The notes below the pieces were generated by a model. The model had not been told where the DNA came from. It ran no database searches and saw only the letters and a list, made by a program, of their open reading frames with translations. A DNA stretch of 64,000 nt from VXYL01 sp963422285 (GTDB lineage: Bacteria; Pseudomonadota; Gammaproteobacteria; Pseudomonadales; Azotimanducaceae). Position 1 is the first letter of the stretch, and each line of letters begins with the position of its first letter. The stretch covers positions 124,001-188,000 of the forward strand of contig OY729419.2 in assembly GCA_963422285.2 (NCBI GenBank). Direction: 5' to 3'. A program made the position numbers and the translations under genes. Positions 27,138 to 36,700 of this stretch are shown piece after piece.

Positions 27138-28030
27138 ACCGGCTGCGACGCTCGCTGCACTTCGTGCCCGGCGGCAACGAGAAGATGCTCGCCAAGTCCC
27201 TCGCCACCCGCGCGGACTCGCTGGTGCTGGACCTGGAGGACGCCGTGACGCCGGAGCGCAAGGAGGAAGTGCGCGGCGTGGTGGCGCAGTGGCTTGCGGA
27301 GGTGAACTTCGGCGGCAAGGAAAAGACCGTGCGCATGAACCCGCTGGACACGCCTTGGGGCTACGCGGATCTGGCAGCCACCATGGCCGCGCCGCCGGAC
27401 GCCTATCTGGTGCCGAAGCCCGAAACCTTGGAGGATCTGAACGCCATCGACGCCGAGCTTTCTCGCCTGGAACAGCGCTACGGCCATCGCCCTGGCCAAG
27501 TCGGCCTCATCCTCATCGCCGCGGAAACCCCGCTCGGCGCCCTCAACACGCCTACCTTCACACGCTGTCCGCGGGTGGCGGCACTGTCCTGGGGGGCCGA
27601 GGATCTGGCTGTCAGCCTGGGGGCGCCGGAAAACCGCGCCGAAGATGGCAGCTACCTGCCGGTATTCCAGCACTGCCGCGTGACGACGCTGCTGAGCGCC
27701 GTGGCCGGCGGCGCCCAACCCATCGACACCGTCTATGCCAACTTCAAGGACATGGACGGCTTCTTGCGCGACTGCCGCGAAGGCGCCGCGCTCGGCTTCA
27801 CCGGCAAGCTCTCCATCCATCCGCACCAGATCGACCCCATCAACGCGGCTTTCACTCCATCCGCCAAGCAAGTGGCCGCGGCCCAAGCGCTTGTCGATGC
27901 CTTCAAGGAGGCCCGGGCAGAGGGCCGGATGGCGTTTCGCTTCAACGGCCAGATGGTGGATGCGCCGCACCTCGCCCGCGCTCGGGCGCTGCTCGAACGA
28001 GCGCGGCAGACAGAACAGGCTCAGCCATGA
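27134..28030 (+). CDS. CitE-like CoA-ester lyase (HpcH/HpaI aldolase family)
   Basis: 298-residue TIM-barrel lyase of the citrate lyase beta / malyl-CoA lyase family, which splits 3-hydroxyacyl-CoA esters such as malyl-CoA with Mg. Seen: N-terminal RRSLHFVPGGNEKM, substrate Arg in TVRMNPLDTPWG, acidic residues in SLVLDLEDAVTPERK (about 34) and ILIAAETPLGAL (about 138), and GFTGKLSIHPHQI near 230, a strong family signature. The start at 27134 was chosen for the overlap with the MaoC stop and because it directly precedes RRSLHFVPG. It ends in an ATGA overlap with the crotonase. It may be a malyl-, methylmalyl- or citramalyl-CoA lyase; the sequence does not decide. Confidence 0.93.
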   Translation: MNRLRRSLHFVPGGNEKMLAKSLATRADSLVLDLEDAVTPERKEEVRGVVAQWLAEVNFGGKEKTVRMNPLDTPWGYADLAATMAAPPDAYLVPKPETLEDLNAIDAELSRLEQRYGHRPGQVGLILIAAETPLGALNTPTFTRCPRVAALSWGAEDLAVSLGAPENRAEDGSYLPVFQHCRVTTLLSAVAGGAQPIDTVYANFKDMDGFLRDCREGAALGFTGKLSIHPHQIDPINAAFTPSAKQVAAAQALVDAFKEARAEGRMAFRFNGQMVDAPHLARARALLERARQTEQAQP

Positions 28031-28830
28031 AGATCGACGTATCCACCCAGCGCATGCGGGCCGAAGTGGACGACCACGGCATCGGCCGCATGACGTTCAA
28101 CAACCCCGCCAAGCGCAACGCGCTGTCGCTGGACATGTGGCAGGGCGTGGCGGAGATACTCGAACGCTTCGCGGCCGACGGCCATGTCCGCGTGGCAGTG
28201 ATGACCGGTGCTGGCGGCAAAGCGTTCGTCTCCGGCGCCGACATCAGCGAGTTCGACACCAAGCGCGCCAACGCCGAGCAGCGCCGCGAGTACGGGCGCG
28301 TCGCGGCTCGGGGCGGCCGTGCCCTCGCCACGTTCCCCAAGCCGCTGATCGCCGAGATCGCCGGCTACTGCATCGGCGGCGGCCTCGCCACCGCACTGGA
28401 CGCGGACATCCGCTTCGCCACGCCGGACTCGACCTTCGGCATTCCCGCCGCCAAGCTCGGCTTGGGCTATGGCTACGGCGGCCTCGCCAAGCTCGCTCGG
28501 GTGGTCGGCCCGGCGCAGGCGCGGGATATCCTGTTCTCCGCCCGCTTGCTCGACGCCGAGGAGGCATTGGCCATCGGCCTTGTCAACTTCATCGAATCCC
28601 GCCAGCAGATCAGCGCCAGAGTAAGCGCTTACGCTCAAGACATCGCTTCCAACGCGCCGCTGACCGTCCATGCCGCCAAGGCAGCGGTGAACGCCTGGGA
28701 AGCCGGCGCCCCTGGGGAGGACCTCGCCAAAGTGCAGCGGCTGGTGGATGCCTGCTTCGACTCCGAGGACTACCGGGAAGGCCGTCGCGCCTTCGCCGAG
28801 AAGCGCCAGCCGATGTTTCGGGGCGTGTGA
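28027..28830 (+). CDS. Enoyl-CoA hydratase/isomerase-family protein (crotonase fold)
   Basis: 267-residue crotonase-fold protein and last gene of the coupled operon. The two oxyanion-hole segments are clear: KAFVSGADISEF (about 65-76) and IAGYCIGGGLATAL (about 107-120). In classical enoyl-CoA hydratase a catalytic Glu sits in a PEI-LG motif and another about twenty residues on. Here the first site reads GIPAAKLGLGYGYGG with Ala at the Glu position, and the second region (GPAQARDILF) has Asp. It may therefore not be a hydratase; isomerase, lyase or decarboxylase activity are alternatives known in the superfamily. The start at 28027 overlaps the lyase stop. Confidence 0.9.
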   Translation: MKIDVSTQRMRAEVDDHGIGRMTFNNPAKRNALSLDMWQGVAEILERFAADGHVRVAVMTGAGGKAFVSGADISEFDTKRANAEQRREYGRVAARGGRALATFPKPLIAEIAGYCIGGGLATALDADIRFATPDSTFGIPAAKLGLGYGYGGLAKLARVVGPAQARDILFSARLLDAEEALAIGLVNFIESRQQISARVSAYAQDIASNAPLTVHAAKAAVNAWEAGAPGEDLAKVQRLVDACFDSEDYREGRRAFAEKRQPMFRGV

Positions 28831-28927
28831 GCGTCCCTCCCGCCGATCGCTGTCTACGAGATCGGATGGAGCGCCGCCCACCCCGCGCGGGTACCCTGCC
28901 AGCCTTCGCCGAGGCGCGCGTCGGAAC

Positions 28928-29088
28928 GGTGCTGGCGATACCGACCTCGTGGTGCAGCGCAGCACCGACAATGGCGATACCTGGAGCGGCGCCATCACGG
29001 CGCGGGACGACGGCACCAACACTTGCGGCAACCCTACGCCCGTGGCGGACCGCGACAGCGGCCGTATCGGGCTGCCCATGACCTGGAA
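28928..29088 (+). pseudogene. Sialidase (BNR/Asp-box) gene fragment
   Basis: About 50 codons read as part of a sialidase beta-propeller: GAGDTDLVVQRSTDNGDTWS holds an Asp-box (S-x-D-x-G-x-x-W), then NPTPVADRDSGRIGL. No start, active site or other blades are nearby. It runs straight into XerC-like DNA, so this is debris from a deletion or rearrangement. Confidence 0.6.
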
Positions 29089-29099
29089 TCGGGGACGAA

Positions 29100-29460
29100 T
29101 CGCGAGCGGCTGCCGAAGACGCTCGATGTCGATCGGATCGATCAGCTGTTCACCGAACCCGTGCGTACCGCCTTCGAGCAGCGCGACCGCGCCAGGGCGA
29201 AGCCGTTCTACAGTAGCGGGTTGCACCTCGCTGAGCTGGCGGCCATCGGCATCCGCGAATCGATCTCGTCGGCGGCTTCGTAGCCGTCGCTGGCAAGGCA
29301 GCGGGCCGCGTCATGCCGGTGGGCACCGCCTGCGAGGCGATCCGGACGCCGTGCGGAGCTATTGGGTCGCGCCGACATCTCCACCACGCCGATCTACACG
29401 CACCTGGACTTCCAGCAGCTAGCGAAGGTGTACGAGGCCGTGGGCCCGAGACGCCCGGTG
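29100..29460 (+). pseudogene. Decayed xerC-like recombinase remnant
   Basis: Three pieces of a XerC-type tyrosine recombinase lie in order but in different frames. LPKTLDVDRIDQLF and KPFYSSGLHLAELAAI (about 29106-29250) are the start of the catalytic domain. IDLVGGFVAVAGKAAGRVMP (about 29260-29320) corresponds to the usual V-x-GKGNK-R-x-x-P stretch. ELLGRADISTTPIYTHLDFQ with LAKVYEAVGPR (about 29355-29450) is the C-terminal end with the catalytic Tyr. The middle, including the HxxR box, is gone. It sits directly after the sialidase fragment and before the MFS gene stop. Confidence 0.72.
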
Positions 29461-29488
29461 CCGGCAGATGCGGCCAGCGCCCTGAGCG

Positions 29489-31132
29489 TCAGACCGGTTC
29501 GCCGGCGGCGCGCGCCCGTTCGACGCGGCTCGCCTCTTCCGGCACCAAGCGTCCGAGCAGCAGCGTCAGGAAGGCAGCCGGTATCGCCAGCATCGCCAGC
29601 GACATCAGCAGGCTCGCGCGCAGCGATTCGCCGCTGTCCATGCCGGTGGCCGCCAGGACGTCGCTGACCTCGCCGACGGCGTACGGCCCCACCGCCAGCC
29701 CGATGGTGGCCATGAGCACGTAGAAGGCCGACGCAATGGCCCTCATGCGCGGGATCACCAAATCGTTGACGGTGCTGGCGGCGCCGCCGATCCAGCAGGA
29801 CGCCACCACGTTGACGACGAAATTGAACGCATAGGCAACGATCAGATCGTCGGCCAGCAGCAGGCCCAGCGCCGTCGGCAGCGTCAGCGCGATGGCGGCA
29901 AGGCCGATATAGACCCGGGCGTTGCCGGTGCGCGGCTTCAGCCGATCCGACAGCACGCCGCCGAGAGTGACGCCGAGCCACCCCGCCACCGCGAACGACA
30001 AGCCCAGCACCAGACCGGCCTCGGCCGGGCCGATGCCGTGGACGCGGATGAAGTACGGCGGCACCCAGGCCGCGAAAGCGTAGGACACGAAGGAGATGGT
30101 GGGGAAGCCGATGGCCGCGTAGACGAACGCCCGGCTGCGGAACATCATGGCGAACGCGACGGCATCCCGGATGCCGAGAACCTGCGCCCAGGACCACACC
30201 GCGTAGGCGCCGATGCCGAGCGCGATCCACTGCTCGGGATCGCCGGTGAGCGCGATCAGGCCCCAGGCGGCCAAGGCGATGACGGCGGCGGCGACGAAGT
30301 TGCGGCGCAGCACTGCGCCGCCCGCACCGACGCGAACCAGCGTCAGCAGCGTGAACGGCGGCAGCACGGCCATCAACTCCTTCCACGCCTCGACGAAAGG
30401 GCGCGGATGCGTCTTGGCGACGATTCCCTCGCTCTGTCCCCGCTTCGGCTCCCGCAGCGACAGCACCCACAGCGCCATCAGCAGCCCCGGCACGCCCACC
30501 GCCAAGTAGGCGGCCTGCCAGCCCTTGAGGCCGAGCGGCGCCAGCGCCGGGTCGGGATACAGATCGCTCCAGCCATCGACGATCCAGCCGCCGAGGAAAA
30601 CGCCGATGCCGGCGCCGATGTAGATGCCGCTCGAATAGATGGCCAGCACGGTGGCCCGCAGTCGCGGCGAAAAGTAGTCCGACAGCATCGAGAACGCCGC
30701 CGGCGTCGCGCTCGCCTCGCCGACGCCGACGCCGACCCGGTAGGCGGCCAGCGACGCGAAGCTGCGCGCCGTGCCCGACAGCGCCGTCATCAGGCTCCAG
30801 AAGCCGATGCCGACGGCGATGAGGTTCTTGCGCGTCCAGTTGTCGGCGAGCTTGCCGAGCGGAATGCCGAAGATGGCGTAGAACACAGCGAACGCGGTGC
30901 CGTAGAGAAAGCCGATCTGGGCGTCGGAGATGCCCAGATCGGCTTTGATCTCCTCGGCCAGGATGGTGACGATCTGCCGGTCGATGAAGTTGAAGATGTA
31001 GACGATCACCAGTACGCCGGTGACATAGCCGGCGTAGCGGCCGCCGACGTCGGGCTCGCGTTCGCCCGGCGGCGATGCCGGCGGCGTCGGTGCCTTCAAG
31101 TGCGCTCTCCCGGGCGTGCTCCAGCGTTCCAT
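29489..31132 (-). CDS. Major facilitator superfamily transporter (spinster-like)
   Basis: 547-residue inner-membrane carrier with two bundles of hydrophobic helices separated by a loop near 250-330. Family marks seen: FIDRQIVTILAEEIKADLG in the first helix region, FGIPLGKLADNWTRK (motif A, about 85-98), and RVGVGVGEASATPAAFSMLS (motif of the fourth helix). A second motif-A copy, GGVLSDRLKPRTGN, lies in the C-terminal half. The pattern fits the spinster/sphingolipid-transporter-like MFS group common in gammaproteobacteria. The start at 31132 was chosen because upstream codons lack protein character; the first 25 residues are polar and Pro-rich. The extra helices around 300-370 make it longer than the usual 400-450 residues. 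Substrate unknown. Confidence 0.9.
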   Translation of the reverse strand: MERWSTPGRAHLKAPTPPASPPGEREPDVGGRYAGYVTGVLVIVYIFNFIDRQIVTILAEEIKADLGISDAQIGFLYGTAFAVFYAIFGIPLGKLADNWTRKNLIAVGIGFWSLMTALSGTARSFASLAAYRVGVGVGEASATPAAFSMLSDYFSPRLRATVLAIYSSGIYIGAGIGVFLGGWIVDGWSDLYPDPALAPLGLKGWQAAYLAVGVPGLLMALWVLSLREPKRGQSEGIVAKTHPRPFVEAWKELMAVLPPFTLLTLVRVGAGGAVLRRNFVAAAVIALAAWGLIALTGDPEQWIALGIGAYAVWSWAQVLGIRDAVAFAMMFRSRAFVYAAIGFPTISFVSYAFAAWVPPYFIRVHGIGPAEAGLVLGLSFAVAGWLGVTLGGVLSDRLKPRTGNARVYIGLAAIALTLPTALGLLLADDLIVAYAFNFVVNVVASCWIGGAASTVNDLVIPRMRAIASAFYVLMATIGLAVGPYAVGEVSDVLAATGMDSGESLRASLLMSLAMLAIPAAFLTLLLGRLVPEEASRVERARAAGEPV

Positions 31133-31875
31133 TGTACGCCGGTGTCGAGTGCGTCGCCGTTGTGCCGCCCTGGCTGCGGCCCTCCGGGGCGCAATGCCAG
31201 CCAATCGCGTCGAGAAGTCGTTGGGTGGAACGTCTGCCTCGCGCCACTCCCGCCGACATCCAGCAGCACACGTCCTTCCGCGAGGCATTGGCCCGCATCG
31301 GCACGGTGCCGGCGCTCACCGTCAAGCGCTTCGAGCCCACGCGCCCGTTCCTGCTGCGATGGCGATGCGTGGACGATCTCGACCGGGCCTCGCGCCTCGA
31401 CATTCGACAGGCGCTTGCGGGCGATGGACGAAGCATCTCTGCCCACGGATCGGTCGGTCGGCGCGAGTGGCAGCGCCGCGTCTTCGTCGTCCAGAGTGCC
31501 GTCGAGTCCGACTCCGCGCTGCCCCTTGCGCATCCGGTTCGGAGTCGGCGCGGGAAACCGGCTCTGTCGCCTGCTCCCGCGGGAAAGCCAAGTTCTCGCC
31601 CATGTCCGTCAGGAATCCCGCGCCGTTGCGGAATGAGGTGCGCGGCAGCGGCTCCGTTTCAATCGGCGTCGTCATGCCGCACCGCATAACCGCAAGATGC
31701 GCAGGAGACGGAACGCTATTGGATGCCCTGTGCAGCGGCATCCGCAGGAGCGTGGCTGACCCACGGTCAAACGGTGCCATGGCCAAGCGCGCGGGTTCGG
31801 AGACGTTGCGGACAGCCGTGCTATGCTGCCGTTCGGCACTCCGATCGAGATTCCGACGGTTCGGAACCGAAGCAC
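31133..31875. other. Long noncoding or decayed stretch before the Fic gene
   Basis: About 740 bases between the divergent MFS and Fic genes. A plus-strand frame around 31240-31420 reads protein-like (VKRFEPTRPFLLRWR) but has no match I know. Copy 2 of the dispersed repeat lies at 31654-31700. No intact gene is supported. Confidence 0.5.
31654..31700. repeat. Dispersed 47-bp repeat, copy 2
   Basis: Same orientation as 26451-26497, about 39 of 47 bases identical. Both copies are intergenic. Confidence 0.7.
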
Positions 31876-32871
31876 ATGGCGAACATCGCGCAGCAAGACC
31901 GCCCGGAGGTGTGGCGGCCGCTCGTCGGCATGCCGGCTGGCGCCCACGGCTGGGCGGTGCTCGGCTATGCCGAGCTGGCGGCAGAGTGGGCGGCCATTCG
32001 AGCGGCCTTGAAGGACCGCCACGAACCCCGTGCGTTTCTCGACAAGTGGCTCGAAGAGCGGGGCCGGGCCTTCGCCATCGAAACCGGTCAGATCGAGGGC
32101 CTCTACACCCTCAAGCGGGGCATCACCGAGCAACTGATCGCGGAAGGTCTTTCCGGGGTGGTCGGCGCGCACACGGTAGAGAACGTGGCAGATCGCACGA
32201 TCCAAGGGCTGCTCGCGGACCAGCAGATGGCCTACAACATGCTGCTTGGCGACATCGCCAGCGGCCGGCCGCTCACCCAGCACATGATGAAGACGTGGCA
32301 TCAGCTGCTCGCCCGCCATCAGGAGACGGTGGCCGGCCTGACGCTCGACGGCCGTCGCGTCCAGGTGCCGTTCCAGCGCAAGGGGATGTGGAAGAACCGG
32401 CCGAACAATCCGCGCCGGCCGGACGGCGTGATGCACGAATACTGCCCGTCCGAGCAGGTGCAGGACGAGATGGATCGCTTCTGCGCCCTGCACGCCGAAA
32501 TCGAGCAGCAGGACTACCCGACGGAAGTGGAAGCGGCGTGGATGCATCATCGGTTCGTACGCACCCATCCCTTCCAGGACGGCAACGGCCGCGTGTCGCG
32601 CCTGCTGATGGCCTATGCCTACCTGCGCCGCGGCCAGCCGCCGCCGGTCATCGCGGCCGAGGCCCGTTCCGACTACATCGACGCCTTGGAAATCGCCAAC
32701 ACGGGCGACCTCAAAGCGTTCAGCAACTATCTGGGCAGACTGGCATTGGTCAGCATCGGGGGGGCGGTGAACATCGGCCGCAGGGCGCTCGCCGGCGATC
32801 TCAACCGGCCTTGCGGCAACGGCGGGCGCACGGTGGGAACGACGTACCTGCCGCCGCTGGAAGAACGCTGA
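31876..32871 (+). CDS. Fic-domain protein (AMPylase-type) with built-in inhibitory motif
   Basis: 331-residue Fic enzyme, which usually moves AMP from ATP to a protein hydroxyl. The active loop HPFQDGNGRVSRLL (about 233-246) has the full H-x-F-x-D-G-N-G-R-x-x-R set. The flap and alpha-inh partner are visible in the N-terminal part: ETGQIEGLYTLKRG (about 68-81) contains T-x-x-x-E-G, the (S/T)xxxE(G/N) inhibitory helix motif. This makes it a self-inhibited (class II-like) Fic protein. The N-terminal extension matches the Fic/DUF4172-type arrangement. ATG at 31876 was chosen because upstream residues look random. It stands alone; no separate antitoxin gene adjoins it. Host or own protein as target: unknown. 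Confidence 0.92.
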   Translation: MANIAQQDRPEVWRPLVGMPAGAHGWAVLGYAELAAEWAAIRAALKDRHEPRAFLDKWLEERGRAFAIETGQIEGLYTLKRGITEQLIAEGLSGVVGAHTVENVADRTIQGLLADQQMAYNMLLGDIASGRPLTQHMMKTWHQLLARHQETVAGLTLDGRRVQVPFQRKGMWKNRPNNPRRPDGVMHEYCPSEQVQDEMDRFCALHAEIEQQDYPTEVEAAWMHHRFVRTHPFQDGNGRVSRLLMAYAYLRRGQPPPVIAAEARSDYIDALEIANTGDLKAFSNYLGRLALVSIGGAVNIGRRALAGDLNRPCGNGGRTVGTTYLPPLEER

Positions 32872-32924
32872 AGGGCGGGAACGAAACGGCGCGCTCCGGG
32901 CCACTCGGCAGCCCGGCGGCATCT

Positions 32925-33400
32925 CGGTTTTGAAGCGGCCCGCGGCAACCGCCAGATCGTGCCGCGGGCTGCGTCCATTCGCGATACGCGCCTCCGGGCC
33001 CGCGCCGGCGGCTAGCTGCAACGATGCGATCTGTGCGTTCTCCCGCCACCACGGACGGGCCGCGGCATGCAGCGCGCTCCCGCCGGCGTCGAACAGCGCT
33101 TGCAGCATCTGAATCCAGCTATAGATGGCCGCCAGATGGATCGGTCGCGCACCCAGCGGCAAAGACGCATGGCGATCGCACCGCACTCGATCAGTGCTCT
33201 GGCGATTTCGGCCGCATCGTCGTGGCAGCCGCGCGCATGCCGCGTATGGCCGTGGCCGGCGACGAGGGCTTCCTTTTCCAAACGAAGAAGCCGATGCGCG
33301 ACAGCGTTCGATTGGCGGCGTCGCCCGCTGCCAGCATTGTCCGCACCGCGTCCTTCGACAAACTGTGCCGGTCGAAAACGGAAGAGCGGGACGCAAAGCC
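32925..33400 (-). pseudogene. Decayed ankyrin-repeat gene
   Basis: Ankyrin repeat pieces occur on the minus strand in three frames, in a sensible order. First VRTMLAAGDAANRTLSRIGF (about 33360-33290), then HDDAAEIARALIECGAI (about 33230-33180), then ARPIHLAAIYSWIQMLQALF, SALHAAARPWWRENAQIASL and AAGAGPEARIANGRSPRHDL (about 33165-32945). These follow the ankyrin pattern (x-PLHLAA....-LLx-AGADxx-) but need at least two frameshifts and show lost residues. Confidence 0.65.
32938..32969. terminator. Perfect 10-bp stem hairpin downstream of fic
   Basis: GCCCGCGGCA pairs with TGCCGCGGGC across a 12-base loop, 66 bp after the fic stop. There is no T run after it, and it lies inside the ankyrin remnant, so a terminator role is only possible. 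Confidence 0.3.
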
Positions 33401-33785
33401 CGACACGATCCAACCTGATCAGGCCTTACTAGCCGACGACGCTGAACGGCATCCCGCGCACGGCTAAAGAGCCGCTGTAAGCAGCGCACCGCCCTCGTCC
33501 GCCGAGCGCCTGCGCTCTCGCCAGCTGGTTCGACCAGCCGTGGCGCACCGCCCAGCGCCGACTCCCGCAGCGTCGTCCGCCGACAGGCATTGCGATGTTC
33601 GCCACGCAAGCGCACCGCCACTGCCCACAAAACACTGCGGGCCGAAGTCCGAGGCGCTTTCATGCAGCAAACGGTCCCGCCAGCCGGCGATGAATCCATC
33701 CTGCCGATGCCCGAAAGCAGTGCAGACATAGGCGTAATTTTAGTGTATTATTTCGCAATTGCTGATTATAGGTCGGGAAACCGTC
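33401..33785. other. Upstream region of the TonB receptor gene
   Basis: No gene is supported here; some minus-strand frames may be the lost N-terminus of the ankyrin gene. The last 60 bases (about 33730-33772) are strikingly AT-rich for this genome (TAATTTTAGTGTATTATTTC and GATTATA), which marks the likely promoter of the receptor/peptidase genes. An exact -10/-35 pair cannot be fixed. Confidence 0.5.
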
Positions 33786-36700
33786 ATGCTGACACTGAGA
33801 ACTTTCCTGTCCCTGCTGCCGATTCCTAACCGCTGCAGACGAAGCGCAGCTTGGAATGCCCCTTCCCTGTCCGTGCCCACCGTGCTGGCCGCGCTGTGCG
33901 TCGCGCTGTCGCCGGCAGCGCTAGCCCAGGAGGACGCCGAGGATGAAGAAGCCGCGGCGGTCGAACAGGCCGACGACGAGGTGGAGGAAGTCATCGTCAC
34001 CGGATCGAGACTCAAGCGCAGCACCTATACCAGCGTCTCGCCCTTGCAGATCATCACTGGCGAGGTGTCCCGCGAAGCGGGGCTGATCGACGCCGGCGAG
34101 ATCCTCCAGGAATCCACCGCTGCTGGCGGCGTTCAGATCGACTTGACCTTTCAGGGTTTCGTGCTGGACAACGGCCCGGGCGCGGTGACGGTAGACCTGC
34201 GCGGCCTCGGCGCAGATCGCACTCTGGTGCTCATCAACGGCCGTCGAATGGCACCGGCTGGTGTTGAAGGCGCACCGTCCTCTCCAGACCTCGGCCTCAT
34301 TCCGGGCCTGCTCGTGCAGCAGTACGACCAGCTGCTCGACGGCGCGTCGTCCATCTACGGCTCCGACGCCATCGCCGGCGTCGTTAACGCCATCTTGTGG
34401 AAGGACTTCGACGGCTTCGAGTTCGAGGTGTTCCCTCGATATCCGGCCCACGGCGCGGGCAGGGACAACATCTACGGTGCCAAATGGGGCCGCAACTTCG
34501 ACCGCGGCTTCATCGGCGTCGGCGCACAGTACGTGGATGCGGAAGCGATCACCCTGGACGACCGCCCTTGGACCGCCGGCTGCGCCCGTAATGTCGAAAT
34601 CGACGAAGCCGGACGCATTCGCCACCAGGAACAGTTCTACACGACCGTCTACGGCATGGAGTGGGACGACTGCCGCCTCGGGGCGCTGGCCGGAAGGGTC
34701 TGGGTTCCCACGGGCGTCGGCAGCATCTATCACACGCCCGGCTACAGCAACGGCGGCTGGCCGGGCTTCTCGGAATCTTCCATGTACGGTTTCGGTGTCG
34801 ACGGCGACGGCGACGGCCGCACGGACTTGAGCTTTCGCGACTACGACATCAACGGGCGAGAGCAGTTCGCCCACTTGCGCGGCGAGCGCAAAACCGTCAG
34901 CGTCATGGCCTACGGCGAGTACACCCTCGAGGGCGAGATGAATCTGACGCCCCACTTCGAGATGGTCTATTCGAGCCGCGACTTCTACTCCAACAGCGGG
35001 GCGGCCCAACTGTTCCCGGATGTTCCCGCCGGCAACCCGTTCAACATCTGCAACCCGGACGGGGCCGGCGTCGACTGCGGCCTCGCCCAGGACGCGCTCT
35101 ATACCAATCCCAACTTCGTCGCCCAGTTCGCCAATCGCTGGGCGGGGCTGTGCGCAGCGAACGGCATCCCGCCGGCAGGTTGCGCCCCGGCCGTCTTCGG
35201 CCTGCTTTCCGGCCCTACCGGCCCGGTCACGACGCAGCCGATCGTGTCGGTGCTCGGCGACCGCGTGATCAGCGACGCCACGGTGAGCCAGCGGCGATGG
35301 GTTGCCGGAATTACCGGTGATCTGCCGTTCCTGAACGTCGGCTCCTTGAACGACTGGTCCTTCGACTTCTCGATCACGCAATCGAAGGCGAAGGGTGTCT
35401 CCCACATCCCCGGCATTCGCGAAGACCGTCTCAATCTCGCCCTCGGCGTCTATTCGACCACCAATACGCCGTGCGTGAACGACACCGGGGAAGAACTAGC
35501 GGACGATGTAGTGCCGGGCTGCGTACCGGTGAACATGTTCGCGACACCGCTGTACTACGATGCCGTTGGCGACTTCGCCACCTCGGCGGAACGGAACTAC
35601 GTCTTCGACAGCCGCGATTTCGACACGGAGTACGAGCAAACGCTGTTCCACTACTACATGACCGGCAACATCTTCGAGCTGCCGGCAGGGCCGGTCGCCT
35701 TCGGCACCGGCATCGAATACCGCATCGACGAGATCGACTCGATCCCGGATCATGTGGCCCGCGACGGCCTGTTATTCGGCTTCTTCGCCGATGGCGGCGC
35801 GATGGGCGACAAGTACACGCGGGAAGTCTTCGGCGAAGTCGAGCTGCCGCTGCTGGCCAATATGACCGCAGCCAGCGAACTGACTATGAACCTGTCGGTG
35901 CGCTGGACGGACGACGAGTTCTACGGCGGCGCCTGGACCAGCGCGGCCAAACTCGGCTGGCGGCCTATCGATTCGCTATTGATCCGTGCCACCTGGGGCA
36001 CTTCGTACCGGGCACCGAACTTGCGGGAACTCTTTCTTCGGGCGCAGACCGGATTCCTGGGCGTCTCGGATCCCTGCCTGATTCCCGATGACGCCATCGA
36101 TCCGATATCGGGGGGCTACAACCCCGATTTGGACCAGCGCGAGCAGCACGTCCTCGACAACTGCCGCGCCAACGGCGTCGATCCCACCATCGCCAGCAAC
36201 GGCGGCCTCAATACCTACAGCGTGGAAGTAGCCGCCGTCGGCTCCCTGATCTTGGACGAGGAGACTTCCGAATCGAAGTCCTTCGGCTTCGTCTGGGAGC
36301 AGCCGTTTACCAACGTCTTCGATCTGACGGTAGGCATGAGCTACTACGAAATAGACATTGAGGATACGATCGTCGAGCCCAGCGCAGGCTATATCGTTTT
36401 CGACTGCTACTACTCGGAAACGGGTGCCAGCACGTTCTGCAGCCGCATCCAGCGCGACGCAGACCCTGCACAGCCGCTCATCAACTACATCGACCGGGGC
36501 TTCCTCAACCGCGACAACGAGACCGTGCGCGGCGTCGATGCGAACCTCACGTTCGACACGACGCTGACGGTTTTCGAGCGGCCCGTGGACTTGAGCCTCG
36601 ATGTCCGAGGCCACCGGCAGATCGAAAGGTCGACGCTGTACGTCAACGACGCCGGCGAGCCCGACTTCAACGCGTACCATCGGGAATGGGGCTACCCTGA

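Noticed and set aside
27289..28830. Open frame joining the lyase region to the crotonase, suggesting a fusion protein
   Set aside because: Upstream of 28027 it is an off-frame reading of the lyase gene; the crotonase starts at the ATGA overlap.
31672..33729. Long minus-strand open frame opposite fic
   Set aside because: Most of it is the mirror of the Fic gene; only the 32925-33165 part has ankyrin character and is reported as a pseudogene.
33921..35405. Long minus-strand open frames opposite the TonB receptor gene
   Set aside because: High-GC shadow of the receptor frame with no motif.
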